A stretch of DNA of 64,000 bases from Trochalopteron elliotii (lineage: Eukaryota; Chordata; Aves; Passeriformes; Leiothrichidae): positions 817,531-881,530 of the forward strand of contig JANPWX010019792.1 in NCBI GenBank assembly GCA_024734555.1, read 5' to 3'. This document shows, in pieces, positions 13,047 to 25,316 of this stretch. Under the pieces are notes generated by a model. That model saw only the letters and a program-made list of their open reading frames with translations, did not search any database and was not told the origin of the DNA. The position numbers were made by a program, and so were the translations under genes. Position 1 is the stretch's first letter; each line of letters begins with the position of its first letter.

Positions 13047-16000
13047 ACCAGCTGGAGACCATCTGGCAGCAGCTGGAGCAGAGCATGATGGAGCCAGTCT
13101 AACTGGGTATCTCCACACTCTTCCTGCTCAACAGCTCATAAAGAAAAACTTGTCAGCTTGTCAGGCAAGTGTCACTCAGCCCCTGCACTGCATGCAGCCA
13201 AAAATACTCTGCTACGTGTGGACACCTGCAGGGAACTTACCCACCCAAAGGAGGGGACCACAAGTTGGGGCAATGCACTTGTCCCTCACAGGGGATGTTC
13301 CTCTCTGCAGCCTAGTCAAACCAACATTAAAATAACCTGTTCCTAATGCTCTAGGACTTTGTAATTTAATCCAAGTAATTGCAATCAGCATAGAGTTCAT
13401 ATAACCTGTCTTCCTCCTTCTCAGTGAGAGAGTGAACTAACACTTGCATTAATTATTCACAGCACCTTCTCATGCTCACAACTCCCCATCTTTTTCAAGC
13501 AGATGTACAGTGGCAAGAGAGTCCAGTGCAGACAAAAGTGTGGTGGTGATCAACTTACTGAACAGGAACTTTTCATCTTAGGAAGCCAGGACTCACTGAA
13601 TTACATCTCTCCCCTGAAAATTCTAATCTAAAGCCCTGCATCTGGCATGAGGCACAGCACTGCTGTGCCACAGGGTGCCAGGAAGCAAGAGGTGCTGACA
13701 AGCTGCTGGGACATGGGTGGTGTGACTGCGACATGTGCCATCGAGGCTGGCAGTGCTGACTCTCATTTCTCCCAGTCACATGCAAGTAAACTCAGCCTTC
13801 ATTCACACTGTCTGTCAGCCAAAACTGTGTCTCAGTGCTGACATGAGCTGAGACAATAACAAACAAGGGGCCATCTATTTCTTACAACACGTGTCAAGTT
13901 AGAATCAAATCTGTAATTCCCCAAATGGTGTATGGATCTGAAACACTCACCCTGTTATAACCCTGAGACAGTGGATTGAGTCCATCATAATCTGCAAAAA
14001 CTACACCTTTCTATGGAGATCCATAAATATGTTACGTTTTTAGGTGATCTCTTATTAGAGAGCAGAATGTTAATAAAGAAATAGCAAAATAAGGCCTGTT
14101 TTTATCAGTCACCATATGAGCAAACAGACAAATAGATGGCAGTGCCTCTTGCACAACAAACCAAATTCTGGCAGAAAAAGCAACACAAGAACTTAAGCTC
14201 ATGAAGAGCAACACAGCAGGACTGTCATTGAAACAATGCATCTTCAATGTGATTCATGTGTTTCTTCACAGAAAGCAAGTTCCTAAGCAGGAAACTATGT
14301 GGTGTAAATAAAACTAAAGCTAATTCAGATGTTCTTAGTAACAAAAGAATGGCTTTCATATTCACTCAAGAGCAGAATGAGCTGCTGCACAATTATCAAT
14401 GCCCTACTGAAACCATACCATAAAGGTCTTAGCAGAGAGGCACTTTCTTTGTTCCAGTTATTCCCATCCACATGGCTCTTCCCCAGAAAGCTAAGCCGTA
14501 TTTTGAGCTCTTCCCAGCCCCAGTACCCACAGATTTCTGATAAAACACACAGCCACATCAATGCAGAGCTTAAAAAGACATCCATCTACCTTCCTGCAAG
14601 AACTGCAAAACAGAAAATACACAATTTATTTATACCTGCCCCCCTTTTCCCTCAATCCATGCATAATCCAGAAGACAGCAGGTGAATTTGAACAAGGGTT
14701 GTCCCAGTCAGATAAAAAGATTTTAAGATTTAGGTTCTGTTTTTTTCAGCCTGAACAGAACTTAAGGGTCCCTTCTGCAGTCACTGTAATTTCCTTACAA
14801 AGTCTAAAAATAACCCTTTTTAGCAATACACCTAATCTTTTACTGATTTAAAATCTTGAGAAAAGTTTCTATAGGAGATGGCTCTTAAAACAGATGTTTT
14901 CTAGCTTTTTTTCTTGAGATATACTGGATTTCCTTTTTCCCACCTTGCTCATTTGGAGGAGCTGCTTATTTTTACTGTTCTGTCACCAAGGATGTATGTA
15001 CCTCATTTGGGACTAATCAGCCCTAATTTTATCTGCTCCCATTCCTTGGAGCAACAGGTCCACTGCATAAAAGCAGGCAATAGGGATTGTTACACTTGTG
15101 TGTATTTTTACTGCAAGGGAAGACAATAGACAACCAAAACCATTACAAAGCAGCTCCACACAACAGGATTAAAGACCTTTGTAAGTCCTTCTCATACTTT
15201 TAATTTCTTGAGTTTCTAAAGCTATTTAATCACCATATAAGAAAATACTAGTGTTTACTTTTTGCTCTTCTCTGCTTTACTGAATGACCTTTTCTTTCCC
15301 CCTCTCCTCAATACAATAAACCTCAAAAGCAAGCAGAGAGGTTGCAACTGAACTGACTGTGGACATAAGTATTGCTAATTATTAATCCATGTTTTGCCCT
15401 TTGTTTCTGATAATGTACATCCAGTATAAAAACACTGCCAAGAAAATGAACAGAATGAAGACTGTGTGCTGATGTGAAGTTTCAAAAGCTGAAAACATAT
15501 AAGCAGGCAAAATTTTCCTTAGATAAACAGTTAATTTTCCATTCCCTACATCTAAAAGCCATCACATGCCTTGTATATATATGCTTACACAAAGGGCATA
15601 TTCCTTTGCCATTAAGCAATAGGGTAAATAATAGATTTAAGATATTAGATTGCACAGTATTTAGAAATATTCAGCATTTCCCTATTCGTAAAAGCATTTC
15701 CTCTTTCAGGGAGGAAGGCTACCATCAAGGTGGGAAGCTCTCTGCAATCATTTAAGCTGGGGAAACACCTTGTTGAGAAGAATGTGATCTGATTTTCAAA
15801 GACTACACAAGTACAGGCACAAAAACTGCTTTGGTTTACCTCTACAAGAACAGAATTGGCAGTACAAAATACTTGCTTGTAAACTGGACACCAATATTTT
15901 CAACACAATACATCTTGCTTCACCAGAAAAATGTAGAGTGAAAAGAGAAGAAACAGGAAAATGATGCTAAGCTTGCAGCTTCACTAAGCTTCACTTAAGA

Positions 16001-16788
16001 AGTGAAATGAACACTATGCAAATTATTATTTCAAAAATATGATTTAAGAAGATTATATTTATGTATGCTATAGAGTATTACAATTCAAATGCTTTATTTT
16101 TGCTATATATTAATTATTTTATAGCACATTCATAATTGGGGGAAGAAATACAAACCGAAATGAAAATTATTTTGAGTTATCTGAGGACCATTGGGTATGC
16201 TTCTTGCCTGCTGCCATCACACTGAAAAATAATTGCTATGAAAATAGAACCTTTCAAAGAAAGAAAATACTAGCTAGGTCACACATCAAAATGAAGTTCT
16301 TAAAGGGTGAAAACCAGCATTAGTTTCCTTATTAATGTAGCTAAATTCATCATATCATAGCTCAGGCACGTGAGCCTTTGAAGGCACATAAGCACTATTT
16401 TCATCACCAACTGTCAAGTAAGGCACATTCTATTAAGGGCCAATTTTAAGAAAGCTAAATGGCACTTAAACAACAAAACTCCTATGGAAACTTACTCAGT
16501 TTACATTGTCTCCACTCCCACCAGAATCAGGAAAGCAAATGTTAAACATGGACATGTGTAAAATTTGGTCAAGCCTTACTGGGCAACATGCACCTCACAA
16601 ACTGATGTGCCAAGTCACACCAGCTTCCACACTGTGAACTGTGTAGTTTTAACAAAAACTAACTCTCAGCTGATTTTAAGAGAATTGTGGTGTTTGTTTT
16701 TTGGTGCATAAATCACACATCAACAGTTGCTCTAGAATAATATATGGTAGCTATGATTGCTGCCAAAATTTGTGGTGCGTGGCTTTTT

Positions 16789-16803
16789 TTGTTGTTGTTG
16801 TTG
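16789..16803 (+). repeat. (TTG)5 microsatellite
   Basis: Five TTG units directly follow a T run. Confidence 0.85.
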
Positions 16804-17726
16804 TAAATAAATACATGGGAGGCTTAACATACTGTGAAGGAACATAACAAAATCAAGATTATTTTATTGTATTGTAACTCAGATACCAGAATACATTATT
16901 GGAAAAGTGTGATAGAAATAGGAAGGGTTAACTTAGTGGTGGACACTGCAGCACAAAAACTAGACTGCAAATTTTCAGTGGTATTCATCCTTCATTTTCC
17001 TTAGGGAGCTCATTGCAGGGCTTGCAGAAGCAGAAAAGGACTTTCAAAGCTTGAAGAACTGCTGATAATCAAATTACAGCATGGGCTACCAGAGCTGAAA
17101 GACATGTGAACATCCCTCTCGGTGATCTAGTTGGCTCCCAGTTGCAGAGAGAGGAGTAGCATAAAGAACACTTGAAACAAATTTCTTAACATCACCGTTT
17201 AACAGCAAGGCCTCTTGGTCCATAACTAATGAGATTTTTGTCTCAAGTAGGAGTTGGCCTCTCACACAAGAGCTGTAGAGATGAATCGAGGTTTTCAAGG
17301 TGCCTCCCACCATCCTCTCCCCATCAGCTCAGCGACACCCACAAATACCCTGCTCTTCATGGTGTTTACCTCTCTGCTGAGAGCCTGAGGCAGCTGGCCT
17401 TGCTGCAGGACAGGCAGATAAACCCTGGCTCCATACAGAAGGTGACCTGCAGCTGCTCTGGTGGTGCTCCCTTTATGGCTGTGTATTTTGGAGTTGGGCA
17501 GTTTTTAGCTCACATGGAAATAAACACAGCTCTGTGTGTGTGAACACCACTCCATCCCCTCCCCTCCTGAAAGATTTTACATGTGGCTGCTATGCTCAAA
17601 AAATAGCTGCAGAAACATTCCCAAAAGTGCCAATTAGCAAGGCAATGTGGGAAGGCAAAACCTGAACAGGTATAATGTTTGGCGTCAGCAGCTCTTTGCT
17701 CAGAAACCAAAAAGCAGTAAGGGTTT

Positions 17727-17747
17727 AAAAAAAAAAAAAAAAAAAAA
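17727..17747 (+). repeat. A21 homopolymer
   Basis: Twenty-one consecutive A bases followed by an AG-rich stretch. It could be a retroposon tail, but no known element precedes it. Confidence 0.9.
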
Positions 17748-20375
17748 GAGAGCGAAGGAAAAAAGCTTTAAAAAATTCCACTTTCATTTTATTGACTTGG
17801 CAGCAGTGAACAGTGGCAGAAGGAATGCAGCTGTGGAGAGAACATTTTGTTCTTTCTCAGCAGCACACAGGTTTTTGAGGCAAGGTGGGACAGAACAGCA
17901 GAAATCACTCCCTACACTCTCTAGACCTGTGAAGACACCAGCCAGCCCCTCCCATGAGACAAGTGTGTATTTACATTGCTGCAGTAACAAAAAAGCATTC
18001 AAAGCAACAATGATGAAAACACACTTTAAAAAAAAACTTCTAGGAATCACTGCTACTCTATGCATATGAATATTATCTGTAAATGTAAATTTCATCTTAT
18101 TAAATAGTGTTGATAAATTCTGCAAGATAGAATTGACTCATGATGGAGACAACTGCTGTCTAAGGAAGTAATTCATTTCTACCTGTGAAAAACTGTAAAT
18201 AGAGCTCATCTTAACAAAATCCAGTTGGGCTACTGAACACCATCCTCTCTCCAAAAATGGGACACACTCTCCACAATGCAACTGCAATCTTGTGTGGTAT
18301 CACTGAGTGGCAGCTGCACAGCTTTATTCTGTGTATGAAGGAATTTGGAAAAACCTGACCCCAAAGAAAAATAGCACCTCAGAGTGAGATTTCAGAATAC
18401 CAAGACAGATTATTTCAGAACAAAAGATGGTTTTCACAAGAACAGAAGTTATTCTAATGTACACCAATGGTGGTCACATTTTCAACAAAAATTAGCTTTT
18501 TTTTCTTTTTAAATGAAGTTTCACAGTTCCAGAAAATGACTTCATTAAAAAGATTACCATGTTGTCTTCTTCAGCATCCAAACTGTGATTAATGACATTC
18601 AAACCACAACACTTAAAACCTATTTGTGGGACACTATAAAGCAATTACTTTTTTTTATTTTCAGCTTTGGTATCAAGGCATGTGGTTTCTGCTCCCAATC
18701 AGGTGGAACCTACACAGTTCATTCCCAAATTTGCTGAAATCATCAGTGGGCATAGCAGTGCATACCTCTACAGAGGAACCACTGAAGGGAGTAGTGGGGG
18801 GAATAAACATAATGCTTCTTACTATCCCTCAGGGCCAGCTGTGTTTTGCACCAGCTCATAGTTACAACATGGGCAGAAATTTGCATTAATGAAAAGTAGG
18901 AGGAATAAATAACATGAATAAAAGATAAACATATCTCCCAGTGAATGTGTTTTAATTACTTCCTGCCAACTCTCTCACACCAACCTCTAATCCCAGATGA
19001 GATTATTTATTAATTTTATTTATTTACTGTCTATTCTTTATGTCCTAATCAGTCCTGTTCTTGATCTTGCCAGATCTGTTGATTAAATGACTGTTACTTA
19101 TGTATATTACAAAATCAAAATGCATCACTATGGCTTCTGGCATCCTAGTGCTAGTTTTAGCAAACTTTTGTCAGAAAACTTCTGAGTCTCTCTATATAAG
19201 GTATAAACAGAGAAGAACCTCTGCTCTTGGCAGGCCTGTAGCTCCTGCCCCCATACTGCAGGTGCTGCAGCAGACTGCCTAATATTCCCAACCAACATAA
19301 TTCAAAGGAGAACAGGGTAGGGAGATATGTTGCAAGCCAAGAGATATGCTTGTTTTTGCCAGGAACATCTTCTATGTGAATATGGAGACTATCAGCTAAC
19401 AGCAACATTAATGGAAGAGCAAGGACCCATATGATTTTAAAAAGGCAGGAATCCACTAAAGCAGCTAGGCTGGTAATGCACTAGGTGAGCCTGCTGCACT
19501 TTAAAACTCCTAAAAACCTTGAATTTCAACCCAAATGCCAAGATCTCTAAGCCTCCCAAGATGCAGGGAGCAAGTTTCACAGGAGATGGTGGCTGCTCCC
19601 ACACAGCTTGTGGTCTGCACCCTGCCAGTCTGCAGTGTCTTGCCTTTGCTCCTGCAGGAAGGTTGAGATCTCACCACAGGGCCATTCAGAGAGTGAAAAC
19701 AGCAGCAAAAAACACCCACAGGGAGACACTGCCAAACTAGTAATTGAGCAATTTATTTCCCAGACCAGCCTGCAGTGCTGGGGCCTGCTGAAGGCAGCAT
19801 GCATATGCCCCAAACCAAAGCCTGGGCTGCCCCATCCTGCCCTCCAGCCCAGTCATTCCCTTTAGCTTTATTCCAGGGGATATAAGGAGCTGATAAACTG
19901 AAAGCTAACAGCAAGCACAATGTATTATTATTCCCCCCTATTCTGCAGAATGTCAGAGGGAATATTAACAATAGGCAAGCACAGGATGCACAAACACCCA
20001 ACTTTCCCAGGCATCTGTGGTAAAAATGTGAAAGCAGTGACCCATGCCAACTGATAAGCAGCTGTTTCAGTAAATTCACAGCAGAGTTGAGCCCAGGTTC
20101 AGAGCAGTTGCTGTGAGCTCCCACGAGAACCCTGTGGCTGGCCTCCTACATATGGGTCTGTTTCTTGGCATATAACTCTGGTTTAATTGCCTAGAAATTG
20201 ACTGAATGATTGAACTTCACTAAGTGAAACCAGAATTTTCAGACAAAATTTCTCCTAGATAATGAAGTCAAAGTTGTAAACTCTAACTTTGCTGCTCACT
20301 TCCTAAGCTTGGTCAACCTCTTTGGTCAAAGCATTCAAAGTAACAACCAACTCCTCAGCTGCAGATGACTCTAAC

Positions 20376-20402
20376 ATTTTGCAAGGTGTGACCTTGCAAA
20401 AT
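20376..20402. repeat. Perfect 12-base inverted repeat with 3-base loop
   Basis: ATTTTGCAAGGT is followed by GTG and then its exact reverse complement. No other element surrounds it. Confidence 0.85.
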
Positions 20403-23242
20403 TTTCCATTTTCCATTAAGTAGTCCAAGACCCAGTACATAAAATAAAGAGGTATATCTATTTTTTTGCTCTACCTGGAAAATACAAGCTTTTCAGCACA
20501 ACTTAAAATGATTGAGGGCAGAACTGGCTAAGGCCAATGTAAAACCTGGCATAGTATCAATCTTATTTACTGACAAATGGTAAATAATCAACAGATAAAA
20601 GGACTACAAATCTCATTTGCCAGCTTATTATGTTTAGTTCTTCAAGAAACTATGTTTCTCTCAGTTCATATTAATTCAAACAGTATGTAATCAAGACAAT
20701 TTTCTAACACACTGTGCTGAGAGTACTGGGCAGAGTTTTCTTTGCAATAACCCAATCTTTTCCTTCCTATCAGTGAGACACAGCTGCACAAATCAAGCTT
20801 CCTTTTGCCCCTAGTGAAGGCACAGAGATTTAACAATTGTTCCTGTCAACAAATTCCTCTTCTCTTACTCACAGAAATATACTTGACTTCAAGCACATTC
20901 AGCCCAGTGGTTACAGTATAATATAAACCAGTTATTACTCAATTTTCTGTAACTTTTATATTATAGCATATATGCATTTCCATTTATCTTTGGTAGACCA
21001 CAGTCTTTTCATTGGCACTGCTAGCTCACTTTTAAGTCATTTGTAACTCCCAGCTGGAATGAGGGGTTGAATTTTCTATTTGTTTGTTTGTTTAGTATCA
21101 CAGTGTGAAATAAAAAGGAATAATTCTTAATAAGCACCCTTGGGGAAATGGTCATCCAGAAATATTCTCCTATACTGCATATATATACCAGTGCCAATAA
21201 TGTCCTGGTAGAGGAGATAATGAAAGAGAAACAAAACAAAAAGTATGTGTATTTTTATTCTTGCTAAAAAATGAGAGGAGAAAAAGTAATACACACTAGT
21301 TTTGTTATCCTTTTCAAATACAAGACAGGCAGAGAAAACAGATGGTTTGTATGAGGTGAAAATTGAAGCATATTTTTCCATTTTTTGTTTAAACTTGGAC
21401 ATGTGTAGTTTATGTACCAAACCAGCTGCATTCTCTTTACCCAGAATACTTTTCCTAAACTTTGCTCTGAAACTTGTCACTGCTTGTTCATTTCAGAAGG
21501 ACAGCTGGACACTTACATATTTGTACACTAATCTGACCACATAATATGTTGTGGCACTAACCTCTTTATCTTCAAATGAGATAAGATTGTTTTTTTCTGT
21601 ACTTATGCAAAATCCTAGACATTTAAAATAAATAACACAGTATCTTCTCATTATGACAGCTGAATGAACTGTGCCCTTGTTTAACTACAACATTAATTAG
21701 TTTAACAGCTAAGCCAAAGATGACATTATTTAAATGGATAGAAGTCCAGTTTTATTAGTGAAATGAAGGATGGCAACTTCCAGCATGGCTGTGAATTGTG
21801 GCAGACATTTAGGAGGGGAGCAAAAGCAGGGGTGAGAAATCAAGCAGGTACCAGCAGAAGCACAGAGCAGTACCAACTCTCTGCCCAGCAGCCTGCAGAA
21901 CCATCAGAAAGGTTGGCTCAGGCTGCAGGCACAAGCTCTGCTTCTTCAGCAAGAGCCTAATCTTTGTCTGTTTTCAGTTTTCTTGTACTTAGAAGAGGGC
22001 CCCTTTTCAACCCTCCCCTGGAACAGCAAGATAAGAGTTTCATGTCCAAGCAGTAATTGTTTTATGAAGTCCTCTAGCTTTGCTACTCAGGCAAAGCAGG
22101 ACAGTTGCATAAGAAATTCCTTTTTAACATCTGGGCTCCTTCTTTGTCTCCCCACAGATACACTTTAAAACACTGTCTAGGAGGACACAGCTGTGACAAA
22201 GCACCAGCATTTCTGCAAATTTTCATTCAAGGTACTGAGATGCAGACTAACCCTCAGCAGTGGCCCTTACAATCATTTAGAGAGGGCAAGTAAATGCCAC
22301 TCAATTTGCTCTCTCTGCTTGAAAGAAATGTAATCTACATCTGAGTATCTAATTGCCTATACCACAGAGCAATTTCTGCCTAAGAAACTTCATATTAAGA
22401 AGCTTAATAAACAATAGGCAAAGAGCAGTGGACAATAGAGAACAATTACTCATTCCAATAGCATACATTTGTGGACAAACTCACTCAGAGTTGTATTCAT
22501 ATTAAGGAATAATGCAGCGTGTTAACTAGCAGACATCTGAACAAGACAAGGAAAGAATACAGATCCTCCAAATACAAAAATTAAACTTGTTAAGTTCAGC
22601 ATTCTGACCATTTTATTTCTAGTTAACTGACATTAAGGATTAAAACACTTAAATATTGTAAGTATATTTCATATAAACCATTTAAACAGATGTTATATAT
22701 TTAAAACAATAGAATGTATTTTATATTTAATACATTACGAAGATCAATTAAATAATTTTATTGCTCCCAAACCTGCTTGCTGTCTTCTCGGTATTTTTAC
22801 AAAAACAAGGTGTATTTTTACTTGAAAGGTTTTGTTATATAGACACACATAACATTACATGTGTGAAAGCCATGATTTATTCCTACTGTTTATTCTCTGC
22901 GCTTTTTTAATGATTATTTTATCTTTTATACTTTTATCTCACACAGTTAGCACAAGCCATGGAAAGATGCTGTCACTTTAGTGTAATGGCATCTAGGTAT
23001 TGAATACCTCTTTGCAATTAAAAGTTTCATAATTCTCCCCTAACAACATAATTAGCTTTACCTTAAAACCTTTCTGATAATCGGTCTCAAATCACTACTC
23101 TTAATTTCTTATTTGCGTTATGTATGACAGCTAAAGGATACACCACAAAATACTGGGTGAAAATACACTTTTACACATCTAAGACAAATTTTTGCAGAGG
23201 TGCCTGCATGGTATTTTTTCTAATTATACCTAAGGTGTATAA

Positions 23243-23259
23243 TTACCCCTAAGGGGTAA
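23243..23259. repeat. Perfect 8-base palindrome arms
   Basis: TTACCCCT, one A, then AGGGGTAA. A second, imperfect palindrome (TAATTATACC against GGTGTATAATTA) lies immediately to the left at 23221-23245. Confidence 0.8.
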
Positions 23260-24884
23260 GTTGAGTGGAACCAGATGGCAATTTTTTAACCCACCTCAAA
23301 ATAAATGCAAGTGGATTTGCCATGGATTATCTAGACTTTTTTTCCCTTGCTAAAGGGAAAATGTGGGACCACAAACCCCACCACCTCAGAGACTCATGCC
23401 TTGGCATAAATGGCCCAGCATTTTTCATTTTTCCCAGCATCCAAAGGGTTTATGACCATCTAGTCAGAGAAGAACGTCAGGTACCACATCTCAGTCCAGG
23501 TCTGCCCTTCAATTTCTTTCAATAAAAAGTAGCACTACTGAATTTCAATAAGAGATTGCTGGTGTTCACCTGGATTTTACCCTCACACTGGCACTCAGGT
23601 ATGGGACAAGCATCCTGATTTAAAGTTTATTTACTGTGTTTAATATTTCACATGCATAGAAGGATGCTGTATTTTTCTTAATTGTGGCTTAATTTTGATA
23701 ATTTGATAAAGTTCCTTCACGATATCTGCAACTTGACACACCTATTCATCCACTGCTATACCCTTGACCAATAATATGTCACCATACCCAATCATTTTAG
23801 CATACTTAATATTTAGTAATTGTCTGTCTTCACTCAGCAGAATCTTCCTCAGGCTTGTGTCTGCAGGACAGCAGCAATACACCTTTAGAAGTGTGTAGAT
23901 CAACACTCAGTTCTGCAGGACCTCAGCTCTTCTGAGAGGTAAGAGGAGAAACTAAAAATGCAATAATTTGCAACTCTGAAAACTGGCACCTCCTACACAA
24001 GCTTTTCAGACCTGGAATACACATTTTTCCCCAGCACAAATGTGCAGTGGGCAAGCAACAGAAAGTGATTTAGCTATCAGTAGAAATTATTTTTTATAAT
24101 TATTTTTTATGTTTAATAGTTTCTATCATCAATCTTACAATTTTTCTAAATGAAGAAAGTTTCCCATTGAACTATCCACACTGCCATCTAGTGCAAGAAG
24201 CTGGGTTGTTGGGGTCTTTTTTAAAAAAAGGATGAAACTGCTAGTTTTAAGGGACCAGATTTTCAGCGTGTTTCTCGCATACAAAGCAGCAAAAAGAAAA
24301 AAAAAATTGCAAAACACTTCTCCTGTATTTTCAACGGCCAACAAAAATTATCTTCTACTTTCCTGACTGCAGACCATTATAGCCAAAGGTGTGAGATCAG
24401 CATTGCAAAAAAAGACTTGTTCACAGACCAGAATGAGAGTTTATTATTAAACCAGGTATTGGGAACAGAAGAGGTTTTTCTGCTCCCTTTTAATAAGCAC
24501 ATCAATTATACAGAAACCAGGGTGTGTCTGGGAACCTAACGAAATCCATCCAGCAAGTGTCAGCCCACGGGTAAAACACACAGCCTCACCCCAAGAGGAT
24601 GGCAGATGTTACAACAAAATTATTATTTGCGAGCTGCACTAATTGTTACACTACATCTGAGGCCAAAGCTCTGCTGGCTGTCACAGCTGTCAAAAAGCAA
24701 ACTGCACAGGACAAGGGTCACACAGCTCTCTGCTTCCTGCAATGGCAGGTGAGCTGCTGCTGCTGAGGGCACAGAGGGACAGGAATGAGCTGGGTAAGGC
24801 AGGGAGCAGCACCTTGGGTCAATTTCTGCCCATCTACCTGCTGGGGGGCAAGGCAGGGACGTGGGACACAGCCCTGGTCAGTTG

Positions 24885-25316
24885 TGTTACAGTTCTGGTT
24901 TCTCTTCTCCTCTGCCAAGGTCAGGATGAAGACACAGGAGATACAGATTTTGAGTTTGAACTTGGATGTTTATTGTACCTTATCTATTTACAGACTCACG
25001 AGGTGTGAGCTCTAACTAGTAAGTTAGAGAAACGAGGTAAATTGGGGTGCTTCTAACTCTTTCCAAGGTTATTTAAAAGATAATCCTCCAATAATGAGGT
25101 GACACCTACATTATTTATGTTTTGGATCCAATAATGACCACTCAAGGCCCTTAATGGGGACCTTTTCCACCTAATTACAGAAAACCACTTAAATCCATGA
25201 AGAAGAATGAAGAAGAAGGTGAAGAAGGACTTAGACAATGCCCAAAGCCTTCTATCCTGATTCACACACATTACTACATACTAAAATCTTAGATCTGAAT
25301 TTTTCACCCTGTGACA
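24885..25316 (-). mobile_element. Solo LTR of an endogenous retrovirus
   Basis: Read on the minus strand the element begins TGTCACAGGG and ends AACTGTAACA, giving matching inverted ends of the TG...CA type. A poly(A) signal AATAAA (plus-strand TTTATT at 24969-24974) lies about 85 bases before its 3' end, as expected for an R/U5 boundary. The length of 432 bases is normal for an avian LTR. No gag, pol or env sequence adjoins it, so it is best read as a solo LTR. The flanking bases do not form a clear target-site duplication (CAGTTG on one side, TCACAC on the other), which suggests decay or rearrangement after insertion. A GAA-rich patch (about 25198-25231) lies inside it. Confidence 0.75.

Larger units (their letters stand above)
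13047..24884. other. A+T-rich non-coding sequence
   Basis: No gene and no recognisable transposon is seen across about 11.8 kb. Particularly A+T-rich stretches lie at about 16.0-16.15 kb and 22.6-22.8 kb. Simple features are a (TTG)5 run, an A21 run, a 12-base-stem hairpin near 20.39 kb and two adjacent palindromes near 23.24 kb. A possible splice-acceptor-flanked open stretch at 18.66-18.86 kb is treated as a finding, not a gene. Confidence 0.55.

Noticed and set aside
17727..17747. Poly(A) tail of a processed pseudogene
   Set aside because: The bases upstream show no decayed coding frame that I recognise.
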